NCBI GenBank assembly: GCA_036733965.1
Contig: DAIMZL010000006.1
Coordinates: 5,868-69,867, forward strand
Length of the DNA: 64,000 nucleotides
Source: JAEXOD01 sp937930275
GTDB lineage: Bacteria; Bacteroidota; Ignavibacteria; Ignavibacteriales; Melioribacteraceae
Reading direction: 5' to 3'
Below, in pieces: positions 37,169-46,467 of the stretch (its first letter is position 1; each line of letters begins with the position of its first letter). The position numbers and the translations under genes were made by a program. The notes under the pieces are model-generated. The model was not told the origin of the DNA. It saw only the letters and a program-made list of their open reading frames with translations, and searched no databases.

Positions 37169-37900
37169 TTGAGTAATATTGAAAAGAATAGAGATATTGA
37201 ACTAACGGAAAAATTTAAAGAATCGATTGTTAGTATAAAAACTGAATTAAGAAAAGTTATAATAGGGCAAGACGAAATTATTGAAGACTTGCTTGTTAGT
37301 CTTTTTGCTAAAGGACATTCTTTATTAGTAGGTGTTCCCGGTTTAGCCAAAACTTTAATAATAAAAACATTAGCTGATGTTGTTGATTTATCTTTTAATA
37401 GAATTCAGTTTACACCCGATTTAATGCCGAGTGATATAACCGGAACCGAAATAATTGAAGAAGATAAACTTTCGGGTAAACGTTCATTTAGATATGTTAA
37501 AGGACCAATTTTTTCTAATATTATCTTAGCAGACGAAATAAATCGTACACCGCCAAAAACTCAATCTGCATTATTGGAAGCAATGCAAGAAAACAAAGTT
37601 ACGGCTGTAGGAAATATCTACAATTTACCAAATCCGTTTTTTGTNNNNNNNNNNNNNNNNNNNNNNNNNNNNNNNNNNNNNNNNNNNNNNNNNNNNNNNN
37701 NNNNNNNNNNNNNNNNNNNNNNNNNNNNNNNNNNNNNNNNNNNNTACTCAATTATGAGCGGAAGATTTACTCCGGTTATTGAAGATGTCAAAAAGTTTTT
37801 AATTCCTGTTTTAAGACATAGAATAATCCCAAGTTTTAATGCTGAAGCTGAGGGTATTAACTCAATAGAAATTATTAAAATGATAGAAAGAATGGTTTAA
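37169..37900 (+). CDS. MoxR-family AAA+ ATPase, interrupted by an assembly gap
   Basis: The start is TTG 37169 with AAGGA upstream; no ATG precedes the conserved region. Before the gap: KVIIGQDEIIEDLLVSLFAKGH, Walker A GVPGLAKT (residues 55-62), PDLMPSDITG and Walker B IILADEINRTPPKTQSALLEAMQE. After the gap: SGRFTPVIEDVKKFLIPVLRHRI and AEAEGI, the end of the family. About 158 plus 52 residues are visible, while MoxR proteins have about 310-340. The gap therefore hides roughly 100 residues (sensor and lid regions), more than the 33 codons implied by 100 N. MoxR ATPases remodel partner proteins, often with von Willebrand A domain partners. None follows here: a terminator and an opposing gene come next. 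Confidence 0.85.
   Translation: MSNIEKNRDIELTEKFKESIVSIKTELRKVIIGQDEIIEDLLVSLFAKGHSLLVGVPGLAKTLIIKTLADVVDLSFNRIQFTPDLMPSDITGTEIIEEDKLSGKRSFRYVKGPIFSNIILADEINRTPPKTQSALLEAMQENKVTAVGNIYNLPNPFFXXXXXXXXXXXXXXXXXXXXXXXXXXXXXXXXXXYSIMSGRFTPVIEDVKKFLIPVLRHRIIPSFNAEAEGINSIEIIKMIERMV
37645..37744. other. Assembly gap (100 N) inside the MoxR gene
   Basis: Exactly 100 unknown bases. The frame happens to be kept across it, but the family length indicates that the true gap is longer, nearer 300 bp. The gene is best read as one intact gene with missing sequence. Confidence 0.95.
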
Positions 37901-37905
37901 AACAG

Positions 37906-37935
37906 AAAGAACCGTCTGGGAAACGGTTCTTTTTG
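37906..37935. terminator. Bidirectional terminator between moxR and susD
   Basis: AAAGAACCGT pairs with ACGGTTCTTT around a 7-base loop and is followed by T residues on the plus strand; the minus strand reads into a stem followed by TTTCTG. It sits between convergent genes, so it likely ends transcription from both sides. Confidence 0.85.
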
Positions 37936-37951
37936 TTAGGTAGTTTTATTA

Positions 37952-39373
37952 TTAATGCATAAGGAGGGGCGAAACCGAGTTAATATTTTGTGATATTAAC
38001 TTGTTCATATCATAAGCAATTGTTACTATTTTTGCATTAGAATCATAAGTAAATTCATCTAATCCATAACCTGTAGGAATAAAAGAAGGAACATAAACAG
38101 TAGTACCGTATTCACCCGGGTTAATATTTGGGTTTGCATCTATTTGAGTTTGCATTACCGGAAGTCTAATTCCCAAATCACTCATTCTTCTTCCTTCACT
38201 AAAGAATATTTCTTGTCTAATCAAGTATAACAATCTGAATAAATCTGTTGTCGAAATTGCTGCATTTATATCATCAGCGGTAACCGAAGTATTTGAAACA
38301 GTAGAAATTTCAACATACGAATTGCTGCGTTTTTTTATTAATCCGGAAATACCATCTGAATTAGCATCTGCTTTTACTAAATAATCATTATCATTGGGTC
38401 TATCGGTTCTCGGATCTCTATCCTTAAATGTTTCTTTAGATCTACTTGTAGCTAAATTTATTGCCTCAATTAAATTAATTTTTGCTGCTCCTAAATTTCC
38501 GTCAACTAAAGCTATTTCTGCTAATATTAAATAAGCTTCTTCTGCCTTTAATGCTGGTATTGAAGATGTTTGACTCGGATATTTTGGATCCAAATAATCC
38601 AATCTTGGTAATGGTTGTAAATCGTTCAAATTTCGGGTTACCGTAAATGTATTTATAGTATTATCTAAGTTAACATCATCGTATTCGGTTAATAGTAAAT
38701 AGTGATTATCTAAAGCTAATGCAGCATTTGCATATTGTTCGGCATTCACTTTATCACCGGCTAATCTATATGCTCGAGCTAATGCAAATGTACAACGTTG
38801 AGTGTTTTCGGAAGAAGCATCCAATTCCAAAGATTTCCTAAAATGTTCTATTCCGATATTTAATGCATCTTTAGCTTTTACCATATTTCCTTTTTCTTGA
38901 ATCGGAAAAGCCGAAAAGTTTTCGCTTAAAAGTAATAATGCCATTCCTTTATAAAAATATACAGTAGCATAATCTTCATTTGTTGCTTTGGAATCTCTCG
39001 GCAAAATTACATCCAAACCAAATAATGCTTTTGCATGCAATGTTTGTAATCTAAAGTAAATTTCTCGAGTATCATCTAAATCCGTTTCACTTGGTAAAAT
39101 AGCCCAAGGGTTATCAGCTATATTTGATAAAAATGTACTCGTATTATCATAATTATCAGAAACCAATTCGGTATATTTGATAGTCTGCATTAAAGCATTA
39201 GCAAAATCGAATTTTAGTCCGGTAATTAAAGGTTCTGCTCCGCCTGTTGCATCTTGCAATAATTTATCTTCAGTTATTGCAGGGTTATCAACCTCTGTCG
39301 GATCTAATAAATCACAACCGGCAAAAATATAGAGCGAAAAAAGGGCAATTATTAAGTATTTATATTTTTTCAT
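37952..39373 (-). CDS. SusD/RagB-family nutrient-binding lipoprotein
   Basis: A 473-residue surface lipoprotein that caps the SusC channel. The N-terminus has a lipobox (FAGC, Cys20) and then the SusD start CDLLDPTEVDNPAITED. Helical TPR-like segments follow (YFYKGMALLLLSENF, CTFALARAYRLAGDKVNAEQYANAAL), and the C-terminal part contains the family's LLYLIRQEIFFSEGRRMSDLGIR. It starts 12 bp after the SusC stop, in the same operon. SusD proteins of this type often bind glycans or peptides; the substrate cannot be read from the sequence, and no glycoside hydrolase lies beside it. Confidence 0.93.
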   Translation of the reverse strand: MKKYKYLIIALFSLYIFAGCDLLDPTEVDNPAITEDKLLQDATGGAEPLITGLKFDFANALMQTIKYTELVSDNYDNTSTFLSNIADNPWAILPSETDLDDTREIYFRLQTLHAKALFGLDVILPRDSKATNEDYATVYFYKGMALLLLSENFSAFPIQEKGNMVKAKDALNIGIEHFRKSLELDASSENTQRCTFALARAYRLAGDKVNAEQYANAALALDNHYLLLTEYDDVNLDNTINTFTVTRNLNDLQPLPRLDYLDPKYPSQTSSIPALKAEEAYLILAEIALVDGNLGAAKINLIEAINLATSRSKETFKDRDPRTDRPNDNDYLVKADANSDGISGLIKKRSNSYVEISTVSNTSVTADDINAAISTTDLFRLLYLIRQEIFFSEGRRMSDLGIRLPVMQTQIDANPNINPGEYGTTVYVPSFIPTGYGLDEFTYDSNAKIVTIAYDMNKLISQNINSVSPLLMH

Positions 39374-39385
39374 ATCATCACCTCT

Positions 39386-42199
39386 TTATAAGTTTACGTT
39401 TACGCCAAAACGGAATTGTCTTGGGGCAGAAAGATCACCGAAGTTGTATCCGCCGGTATTTGGTCCGGCAGGTTGGTAGCCGTTCAATTCAGGGTCTGTA
39501 TTTGTATCAACACCAAACACAGCTACATTTCTTACGCTTGCACTTAAAGTTACTCCTTTAAAAAAGTTCTCCGGTAATCGATAAATTATGGCGATTTCTC
39601 TTAATTTTATCCAGTCGGCATCTTCTAACCAAACTGATGATGCGGTTTGGAATGAATATCCGTCCGGTACAATCGTTTGCATATCTTCAGTTCCGTTAAA
39701 ATACCTTAACACGTTTTTAAGATTAACAAATTGGTGTCCGAAAGCAAATTCGGTTAAAGCACTAATTGTTAAGTTCTTAAATAATGTCAAATTTAATGAG
39801 AAACTTCCAAAATTTGTAGGTAACGGATTTCCGACTAATTCCGTTTTATAATTTCCGTCTCCGGTTGGTACATTTACCTGAAATACACCGACAGGATAAC
39901 CTTCTTCAACTCTTCTTGGTAAAAATGTAAAAGACGCAAGACTGAAAGGGGCTGCTCCGCCTAAACTAATAACTTTATTTTCCAAAGTTGAATAAGAAAT
40001 TTTTGTATCAATAGACACATTCTCTTCTTGCAAAATTTGGGCAAATAAAGAAATTTCTATACCTTTATTCTCAATTTCTCCGACGTTTGTTAACTGAGTG
40101 CTAAATCCGCTTGCAGGATCTTCCGGCACTAAAAATAACGCATCTCGTGTTAATTGATTAAAATAGTTAAATTCTAAAGAAACTCTATCTTGTAAAAGCC
40201 CCAAATCAAAACCAATATCAATAGATGAAGTTTTTTCAGGCTTTAACTGATCATTACCAGGATTTCCTCCCGGATTAAAAGTGATGCCTGTGCTGCCCAA
40301 AAATGCTTGAGCTCCGTAACTTCTATCACGTGTAAAAGGAGTTGGGAAATTCCCCGTTAGTCCCCATGCACCACGTAATTTTAAACTTGATATAGCTACA
40401 CGTAAAAAGTCGGGGAAAAAACTTTCCTGTGAAATTAAATATGCAATACCTGCTTTAGGATAAAATTGCATACCTATAGCATCCCCAAAAGTTGAATTCC
40501 CGTCTAATCTAAATCCTAAATCGAAAAACAATTTATCATAAACGCTAATTTGATCGCTTAAGAAAAATCCGCCGTTAAATAATTCTCTTTTACTTTCAAG
40601 AGCCGAAATTACTGAAGCATTATCAAAATCTTCTGTACCCGGTATTGAAAAGCCTTCACCTTTAGCATACTCTTCTCTATCATCAACTCTAAATCCTTGT
40701 AAACCAAAATTGATTGTTTGTTCAATAGAGTATACTTTAGGTAATATTAAGGTACCTGTATAAGACATTGTTATTGTTTGGTACTCTCTATCAGCTCTTT
40801 CTAACCACCCGTTTTCTGTGCCGTAAAAATCACCTATACCTTTTGCAACAAAAATTCTTTCTTCATTTTTACGATAATCGGTTCCGATTGTAAATTTATT
40901 TGTCCAAAATTTATAAGGAGAATAATCAAAATTTACTGCAATTCTAAATCTATCAACATCATCGTTAATTTTGGGAGTTAGCATTATTTTTAATAAAGAA
41001 TCTCTTTCAATATCCGTATAACCGACATCATAAGTTCCGCTTTCAAAATCAGAAAATGGAGAACCTGAAGTATTGTTATTAAATATTCTGTTAAACTTAT
41101 TTTTTGTATAACTTGCAGATATTTCAAGGTTCATTTGTTCTGATAAATTTACTCTAAATCCGGTATTTAAGTTATAATTTTTGTTGTTGTTCTGATCTTC
41201 TTTAATTACACCGTTATTCTGAAACATCTGACCGCTTAAATTATATGTAAAAGCAGCATTTCCGCCGGTAACGGCAGCTTTATAACTTTGATAGTAACCT
41301 TTTTGAAATAAGCTGTTTTTAACAAAATCGCTCGAAAGAAACTTCGTTTCGGCTTCATCAAAACCACTTGTCACATTAAATGACCATTTTGGAATTCCCG
41401 GAACTCCTTTTTTAGTGAAGATTTGAATAACACCGTTTGATGCTTCCGATCCGTATAATGTTGAAGCAGCACCGCCTTTAATAACTTCAACTCTATCAAT
41501 TTCACCGACAACAAGGTCTGATAGAGCAGAGGATTCGGCTCCTCCTGTGTCAAGTCTTAGCCTAAAGGCATCATTATTATCAACTCTTACACCGTCAACA
41601 TAAATTACTGGTGTAGTAGAAGTAACAGTACTTTTTACTCCTCTTGTGGAAATTCTACCGCTTGTACCGGGCATACCTGAAGAGTTAAAGGAGTTTAATC
41701 CGGGTACACGCCCTTGTAATAACTGATCGACAGATTCAATCGGTACATATTTAATATCTTCCGACTTAATAGATTCAACATTAGCTGTTAATTTTTTTCT
41801 TTCTATTGCCGAACCTTGACCTGTAACAATAAGCTCCGATAACATTAAAGCTGTCGGTTGCATATCGATATTAAGCGTAAGGGTTTTGTTCGACTCAATG
41901 GTAATTTCTCGTTTTGTTTCTTTATAACCGACGTAACTAACAGTGAGGGTATAGTTACCGACCGGTATATTATCAACACGATAATCACCGTATAAATTTG
42001 TTGAAGCGCCGAGAGCAACATCGGAAATGAAAACATTTGCTCCTATAAGTTCTTCATTGTTCTTTGAATCGATAACTTTTCCTTTTATCGATCCTTTTGC
42101 TTCTTGAGCCGTAATCGGATTTAACATTGCACTTAGGAGCAAAATAAACCCGTATAAGCAGAATAATGCAAAATATGCTTTTGTTTTTTGTGAATGCAT
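39386..42199 (-). CDS. SusC/RagA-family TonB-dependent outer-membrane receptor
   Basis: A 937-residue TonB-linked importer. Signal peptide of about 31 residues (ending TAQ), CarboxypepD_reg-like domain at about 35-110 (IKGKVIDSKNNEELIGANVFI), plug domain with the SusC signature TPVIYVDGVRVDN, and a 22-strand barrel ending FRFGVNVNL with a near-C-terminal Phe. The ATG follows GGAGCAAT on the coding strand. Transcribed with SusD. The sensor kinase and response regulator lie immediately upstream, across a 214-bp region with a 24-bp palindrome. Confidence 0.95.
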   Translation of the reverse strand: MHSQKTKAYFALFCLYGFILLLSAMLNPITAQEAKGSIKGKVIDSKNNEELIGANVFISDVALGASTNLYGDYRVDNIPVGNYTLTVSYVGYKETKREITIESNKTLTLNIDMQPTALMLSELIVTGQGSAIERKKLTANVESIKSEDIKYVPIESVDQLLQGRVPGLNSFNSSGMPGTSGRISTRGVKSTVTSTTPVIYVDGVRVDNNDAFRLRLDTGGAESSALSDLVVGEIDRVEVIKGGAASTLYGSEASNGVIQIFTKKGVPGIPKWSFNVTSGFDEAETKFLSSDFVKNSLFQKGYYQSYKAAVTGGNAAFTYNLSGQMFQNNGVIKEDQNNNKNYNLNTGFRVNLSEQMNLEISASYTKNKFNRIFNNNTSGSPFSDFESGTYDVGYTDIERDSLLKIMLTPKINDDVDRFRIAVNFDYSPYKFWTNKFTIGTDYRKNEERIFVAKGIGDFYGTENGWLERADREYQTITMSYTGTLILPKVYSIEQTINFGLQGFRVDDREEYAKGEGFSIPGTEDFDNASVISALESKRELFNGGFFLSDQISVYDKLFFDLGFRLDGNSTFGDAIGMQFYPKAGIAYLISQESFFPDFLRVAISSLKLRGAWGLTGNFPTPFTRDRSYGAQAFLGSTGITFNPGGNPGNDQLKPEKTSSIDIGFDLGLLQDRVSLEFNYFNQLTRDALFLVPEDPASGFSTQLTNVGEIENKGIEISLFAQILQEENVSIDTKISYSTLENKVISLGGAAPFSLASFTFLPRRVEEGYPVGVFQVNVPTGDGNYKTELVGNPLPTNFGSFSLNLTLFKNLTISALTEFAFGHQFVNLKNVLRYFNGTEDMQTIVPDGYSFQTASSVWLEDADWIKLREIAIIYRLPENFFKGVTLSASVRNVAVFGVDTNTDPELNGYQPAGPNTGGYNFGDLSAPRQFRFGVNVNL

Positions 42200-42413
42200 G
42201 ATTGCTCCTATTATTTATTTAGTAGATTGAGTTTTGCAATTGTACACTTACAAAAAACGTTTATTTTAGCTGCAATAACAACAACACATAAATGCGGTTT
42301 TACATGTTAAATAATGGAAAATGTTGCATATTACTGCATATTTATGCAGTAATTGTAAATTTAGGACATTAATTTATTTTAACTTAAAAAGAATGAATAA
42401 GTTTTAACTAAAA
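42200..42413 (-). promoter_or_regulatory. Upstream region of susC with palindromic operator candidate
   Basis: 214 bp without a gene between the response-regulator stop and the susC start. It contains a perfect palindrome at 42330-42353 with 11-bp arms (ATTACTGCATA and complement) and a 2-base centre, plus a further TTGCATA half-site just to its left (42324-42330). The centre is about 142 bp upstream of the susC start codon. No T run follows it, so an operator is more likely than a terminator. The responsible factor is not known; the adjacent LuxR-type regulator is the first candidate. Confidence 0.6.
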
Positions 42414-43052
42414 TTAAATTAGTCCTTTTCGGATGGCTTTAGAGACTGCTTCGGATTGAGAATGAACGTGAAGTTTTTTATAAATGTTTCGGATATGATG
42501 TCTAACCGTATCAATACTAATAAACAGTGAATCCGCAATTCCTTGGTAATTATTTCCTTCGGCAAGTGCTGCAAGCACTTCTTTTTCTCTTTGACTTAAA
42601 TCAAATTCGGAATGAATATTTGTTAGATTACTGTTCTGATGAAATACGGTAATAACTTTTCGTGCAATTTGTGCACTCATTGGTGAACCCCCTTCGTAAG
42701 CTTCTTTAATTGCTTCCAATAGACGGAGCGGGGGAGTTTTTTTTACAAGATATCCGCATGCACCGGCGCATAAAGCGTCAAAAACAACGCTATTTTCTTG
42801 ATATACCGTTAACATTAAAATATTAATATCAGGATTAATTTTAACGGCCTTTTTTACACCTTCAATTCCGCTCATACCCGGTAAACCGATATCCATTAAT
42901 ACTACATCCGGATTTAAATTTTCTAAATTTTCTAAAAATGTTTCGCATCTATCAAATGTTCCGATGCAATTATAACCCGGTGTACCGCTTATTAATGCGG
43001 ATAGTCCCTCACGTATTGTATTGTTATCTTCAATTATAGTTACGCTTATCAC
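42414..43052 (-). CDS. NarL/LuxR-family response regulator
   Basis: A 212-residue two-component regulator. Receiver domain at residues 1-120 with the phosphoacceptor Asp54 (VVLMDIGLPG), the acidic IIEDN pair and Lys104 region (YLVKKTPP). The C-terminal LuxR-type helix-turn-helix is at about 148-205 (LSQREKEVLAALAEGNNYQGIADSLFIS, then TVRHHIRNIYKKLHVHS). It is encoded 16 bp after the sensor kinase and directly upstream of susC, which makes the SusCD operon its probable target. Confidence 0.95.
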   Translation of the reverse strand: MISVTIIEDNNTIREGLSALISGTPGYNCIGTFDRCETFLENLENLNPDVVLMDIGLPGMSGIEGVKKAVKINPDINILMLTVYQENSVVFDALCAGACGYLVKKTPPLRLLEAIKEAYEGGSPMSAQIARKVITVFHQNSNLTNIHSEFDLSQREKEVLAALAEGNNYQGIADSLFISIDTVRHHIRNIYKKLHVHSQSEAVSKAIRKGLI

Positions 43053-43068
43053 AAAATCCTCGCTAAAA

Positions 43069-46000
43069 TTATTTTATCTTTCCTATAAATTTTACTTCTG
43101 TTCCTTGGTCAATTTTTGAAGTAATAGTGATTTTTCCGTTAATTGTTTCGGCTCGTTTTTTCAAGTTAATTAAACCGTTACCTAAATTATTATCTTCTGA
43201 AGTAAATCCAACACCATTATCTGAAATTGAAAAATATAAATAACCGTTTTTATAATTAACATCAAGGAAGATTTTTGTACATTTACTATGTTTTAACGAA
43301 TTATTTAATGCTTCTTTAAATATTAAGTATAGATTTTGTTTGTATTCCATACTTAGTTTTATATGCTTTATTTTATCCACATTTTGTGTAACAAAAGATA
43401 TACCTTTGTAAGAATATATATCGCCGTAAGAATCTCTAAGTCGTACTATTAAATCGTGTAAAGAATCTTTGGAAGGGTTAACTACCCAAACAATATCACT
43501 CATTGAATCTATTAAGCCTCGTGCAGTTTCACTAATTTTATTTAATAAATTAATAATTTCGGGATCGCTATGACCTGATCGAGCTGCTACCAATTCACTT
43601 AATATTGATATTTCTGTTAAGCTACTACCTATGCTATCATGCAAATCGGCAGATAGTTTAGCTTTTAATCGCTCAACCGAAAGTATGCTTTGAAAACGAA
43701 TATAAAAACCGATATACAATAGTAAAACAGTTAGCAATATAGCTGCGCCTATAAACCACCATGTTTCCCAAAACGGTGCAAGTATCCTAATTTTTAAATA
43801 TGCACCCTGGTTATTCCAATAACCGTCACTATTAGTACCGTTAACTCTAAATATATACTCTCCGGGAGAGAGATTTGTAAATGTAGCTACTCTATTTTTA
43901 GCATCTGTGTAAATCCATTGTTTGGTAAATTTTTCTAAAATAAATTTATATTTGTTTTTGGCGGGATTTGTAAAATCAAGTGAAGAAAATTCAATAGATA
44001 TATAGTTTTGGTCATAATCTAAAGTAATTTCATTATTTGAATAAACAACCGGATTTCCGAGTATTTTTACGTTTACTATCTCAATATTGGGAATGAATTT
44101 ATTTTCTTTAATATTGTGAGGGTCAAAAAAGTTTAATCCCGAAACTCCTCCGAAATACATTTTTCCTTCTTTATTTTTAAAATATGCATTTCCGCTAAAT
44201 TCGAGCGCTTGTAAACCATCGGTTATATCATAACTTGCTACTCTGTATGTGCTTGGGTTAAATCTAATAATTCCGTTATCGGTGCTTAACCATAAATTAT
44301 TAATTTCATCTTCTAAAATTCCGTAAACTACTGCAATATCTACCCCTGTTGACTTAATGAAACGAGTAAATTTTTCTGTAATTAAATCAAATTTATTTAA
44401 TCCTCCGCCAAATGTACCTACCCAAATATCATTTAAACTGCTTTTATAAATTGTCAAAACTCTATTTTCGCTTAATGATGTTTTATCTTTGGGATTATAT
44501 TTATAAGTTATAACTTTTTTTGTATAATTATTGTAGTATGTAAGACCGCCGCCAAAAGTACCTATTAAAAATTCTGTATCCGAAATTTTAAGAAAGGTGT
44601 AAAATCTATTGTCAATAATATTATTATTAAGCGGAGTTATTATATTTTCAAATTTTAGAGAATATATAGATTTTGCACTATTTATATTGCATTTAATAAT
44701 ACCTCCGCCGTAACATGCAAGATAACATGTAGTATCACTATCAAAAGTAATTTTTAAAACTTGATTAGACGGAATTGAGTGATGATCTGCCTTGTTATGC
44801 TTATATACAATTATTTTATTTGTGTTTTTTTCAATAATATTAAGTCCGCCGGAAAAAGTACCAATCCATAAATTACCAAATTTATCCATATTAATAGCAC
44901 GAATATTGTTATCAGATAAATCGGAATTATCTTTAGTTATAAATTTGATTGTATTACCGGTTTTATCAATAATATTTAAACCGCCCCTAAATGTTCCGAC
45001 ATACAAAACATTATTTTTATCTTCATAAATAGACCAAACCGGATCATCATTTAAGGCAATTGGTCCGTAACTTTCGCGGCTTATCAAGTCAAATTTGTTG
45101 TTTAAGCTTATAACTTGCGTTGCACCTTTACTTAAATGATGACCAATCCATAAAATATTAGTTCTATCTACCATTAAAGCAATTACTTCATCACTCGGAA
45201 GAGATGTTTTATCACCTTTTATATGATGATAATTTTGGATAGTGTTAAAATCCCAATTATTTATTCTAAATAAACCATAACCAAACGAACCAAACCAAGT
45301 ATTTCCTGATTTATCTTCAACTATACTCATTATACTAATAAATGGTTTATCTAATTTATCGGTGGTCAGATTTATATTATTTATTAATGCAGGAAATTTT
45401 TTTAAATCCAGATATTGAAGAGTGTTTAAATATGTAGAAATAAATAATCTACTATCCGAGTTTATATAAAGTGTTAATATATCATTAGAATATAAGCCGG
45501 AATTTTTAGTATTTAGATTTAATATTGAATTGCTTTTTGAATTATAACAAAATACACCGTTACCCAAAGTTGCAATCCAAATATTATCATCCTGAACTAA
45601 AATTTTTGAAATCTTTCTAAGTTTACTATCTAAGGATGTGTTAATTCTTTCAATTTTGCTAATTTTATTATTGCCGTCAAAAATTGCTTTAAATATTCCT
45701 AATCCCCATGTACCTATCCATATACAATTATTTTTTCCTTCAGCCATTGTCAGAATTGAAGTAGTAACCGTTCTTGAAAAATTTGTTATCGGATAATCTA
45801 CAATTTCAATAGGGGAGTCAAGTATTTTTTGAGGGACATATTTCTTTAAATCATAATGATTGAAATAATTTTTTTCACTATCAAAAATATTTAATTCTCC
45901 GGTGATAACGCCGGCACATAAAGTACCGTTTTCTGTTTTTAATAAGGATGTAATTGTATTATCAGTTAAGCTGTTTAATAAATTTGGGTCATTCTTATAA

Positions 46001-46215
46001 ATTGAAAGATTATAACCATCATATTTATTTAGTCCGTCTGCAGTTCCAAACCAGATATAACCGGTTTTATCTTGTTGTAAACAAATTACGGAACTTTGAG
46101 ATAGTCCTTCATCAATTTTTAATGATTTAAATAGTAAACCGGTACCCTGCGAAAAAACCAGAGTGCGAATTAATAGAAAAAAAATAATAGTTAATTTAAT
46201 ACAATTCATTTGCAA
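43069..46215 (-). CDS. Sensor histidine kinase with periplasmic beta-propeller (HTCS-like, no receiver)
   Basis: A 1048-residue membrane sensor. Signal peptide of about 24 residues. Two-component regulator propeller repeats fill residues about 25-730 (many copies of xxxWIGTxGxGLxxxD, such as LWIGTFSGGLNIIEKN). A Y_Y_Y domain follows at about 735-800 (LSPGEYIFRVNGTNSDGYW). One membrane helix at about 815-838 leads to a HisKA_3 domain with the phosphorylated His859 (SADLHDSIGSSLTEISILSE) and a HATPase at about 950-1047 (NSLKHSKCTKI, ISDNGVGF). It resembles hybrid systems of Bacteroidota polysaccharide-utilisation loci, but it has no fused receiver or AraC domain; its partner is the separate NarL-type regulator 16 bp downstream. 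Confidence 0.93.
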   Translation of the reverse strand: MQMNCIKLTIIFFLLIRTLVFSQGTGLLFKSLKIDEGLSQSSVICLQQDKTGYIWFGTADGLNKYDGYNLSIYKNDPNLLNSLTDNTITSLLKTENGTLCAGVITGELNIFDSEKNYFNHYDLKKYVPQKILDSPIEIVDYPITNFSRTVTTSILTMAEGKNNCIWIGTWGLGIFKAIFDGNNKISKIERINTSLDSKLRKISKILVQDDNIWIATLGNGVFCYNSKSNSILNLNTKNSGLYSNDILTLYINSDSRLFISTYLNTLQYLDLKKFPALINNINLTTDKLDKPFISIMSIVEDKSGNTWFGSFGYGLFRINNWDFNTIQNYHHIKGDKTSLPSDEVIALMVDRTNILWIGHHLSKGATQVISLNNKFDLISRESYGPIALNDDPVWSIYEDKNNVLYVGTFRGGLNIIDKTGNTIKFITKDNSDLSDNNIRAINMDKFGNLWIGTFSGGLNIIEKNTNKIIVYKHNKADHHSIPSNQVLKITFDSDTTCYLACYGGGIIKCNINSAKSIYSLKFENIITPLNNNIIDNRFYTFLKISDTEFLIGTFGGGLTYYNNYTKKVITYKYNPKDKTSLSENRVLTIYKSSLNDIWVGTFGGGLNKFDLITEKFTRFIKSTGVDIAVVYGILEDEINNLWLSTDNGIIRFNPSTYRVASYDITDGLQALEFSGNAYFKNKEGKMYFGGVSGLNFFDPHNIKENKFIPNIEIVNVKILGNPVVYSNNEITLDYDQNYISIEFSSLDFTNPAKNKYKFILEKFTKQWIYTDAKNRVATFTNLSPGEYIFRVNGTNSDGYWNNQGAYLKIRILAPFWETWWFIGAAILLTVLLLYIGFYIRFQSILSVERLKAKLSADLHDSIGSSLTEISILSELVAARSGHSDPEIINLLNKISETARGLIDSMSDIVWVVNPSKDSLHDLIVRLRDSYGDIYSYKGISFVTQNVDKIKHIKLSMEYKQNLYLIFKEALNNSLKHSKCTKIFLDVNYKNGYLYFSISDNGVGFTSEDNNLGNGLINLKKRAETINGKITITSKIDQGTEVKFIGKIK

Positions 46216-46222
46216 ATAATTG

Positions 46223-46444
46223 CTACGACTTTTTAAAAGGATTATTTTTCTTAATTTTTTCTTTAACGTTATTTAGAAGTTTTCTTGCCCAAATAAATTC
46301 GGTAGCAAGAATTGATAATCCGATAGGAATAACAATAAATGCAGGTCCCGGCAAAATAATTAAAGCCAATCCGATTAAAAGGATTGTAAACCCGACAACA
46401 AATACAATAATTTTTTTTAGTTGTTTAATAGTTTTTATCAACAT
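46223..46444 (-). CDS. Small PGPGW-family membrane protein
   Basis: A 73-residue protein with two hydrophobic segments and the family core ILPGPAFIVIPIGLSILATEFIWARKLL. The end is lysine-rich and cytosolic (KEKIKKNNPFKKS). The family is widespread and has no known function. It lies 7 bp upstream of the sensor kinase and 23 bp after the isocitrate dehydrogenase, so it is co-transcribed with one or both. Confidence 0.85.
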   Translation of the reverse strand: MLIKTIKQLKKIIVFVVGFTILLIGLALIILPGPAFIVIPIGLSILATEFIWARKLLNNVKEKIKKNNPFKKS

Positions 46445-46467
46445 TAATTACTTTACCGGTTATTAAC

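Noticed and set aside
37645..37744. Possible frame-preserving deletion in moxR
   Set aside because: The 100 N block is a standard placeholder. The kept frame is accidental, and the family length shows that sequence is missing from the assembly, not from the gene.
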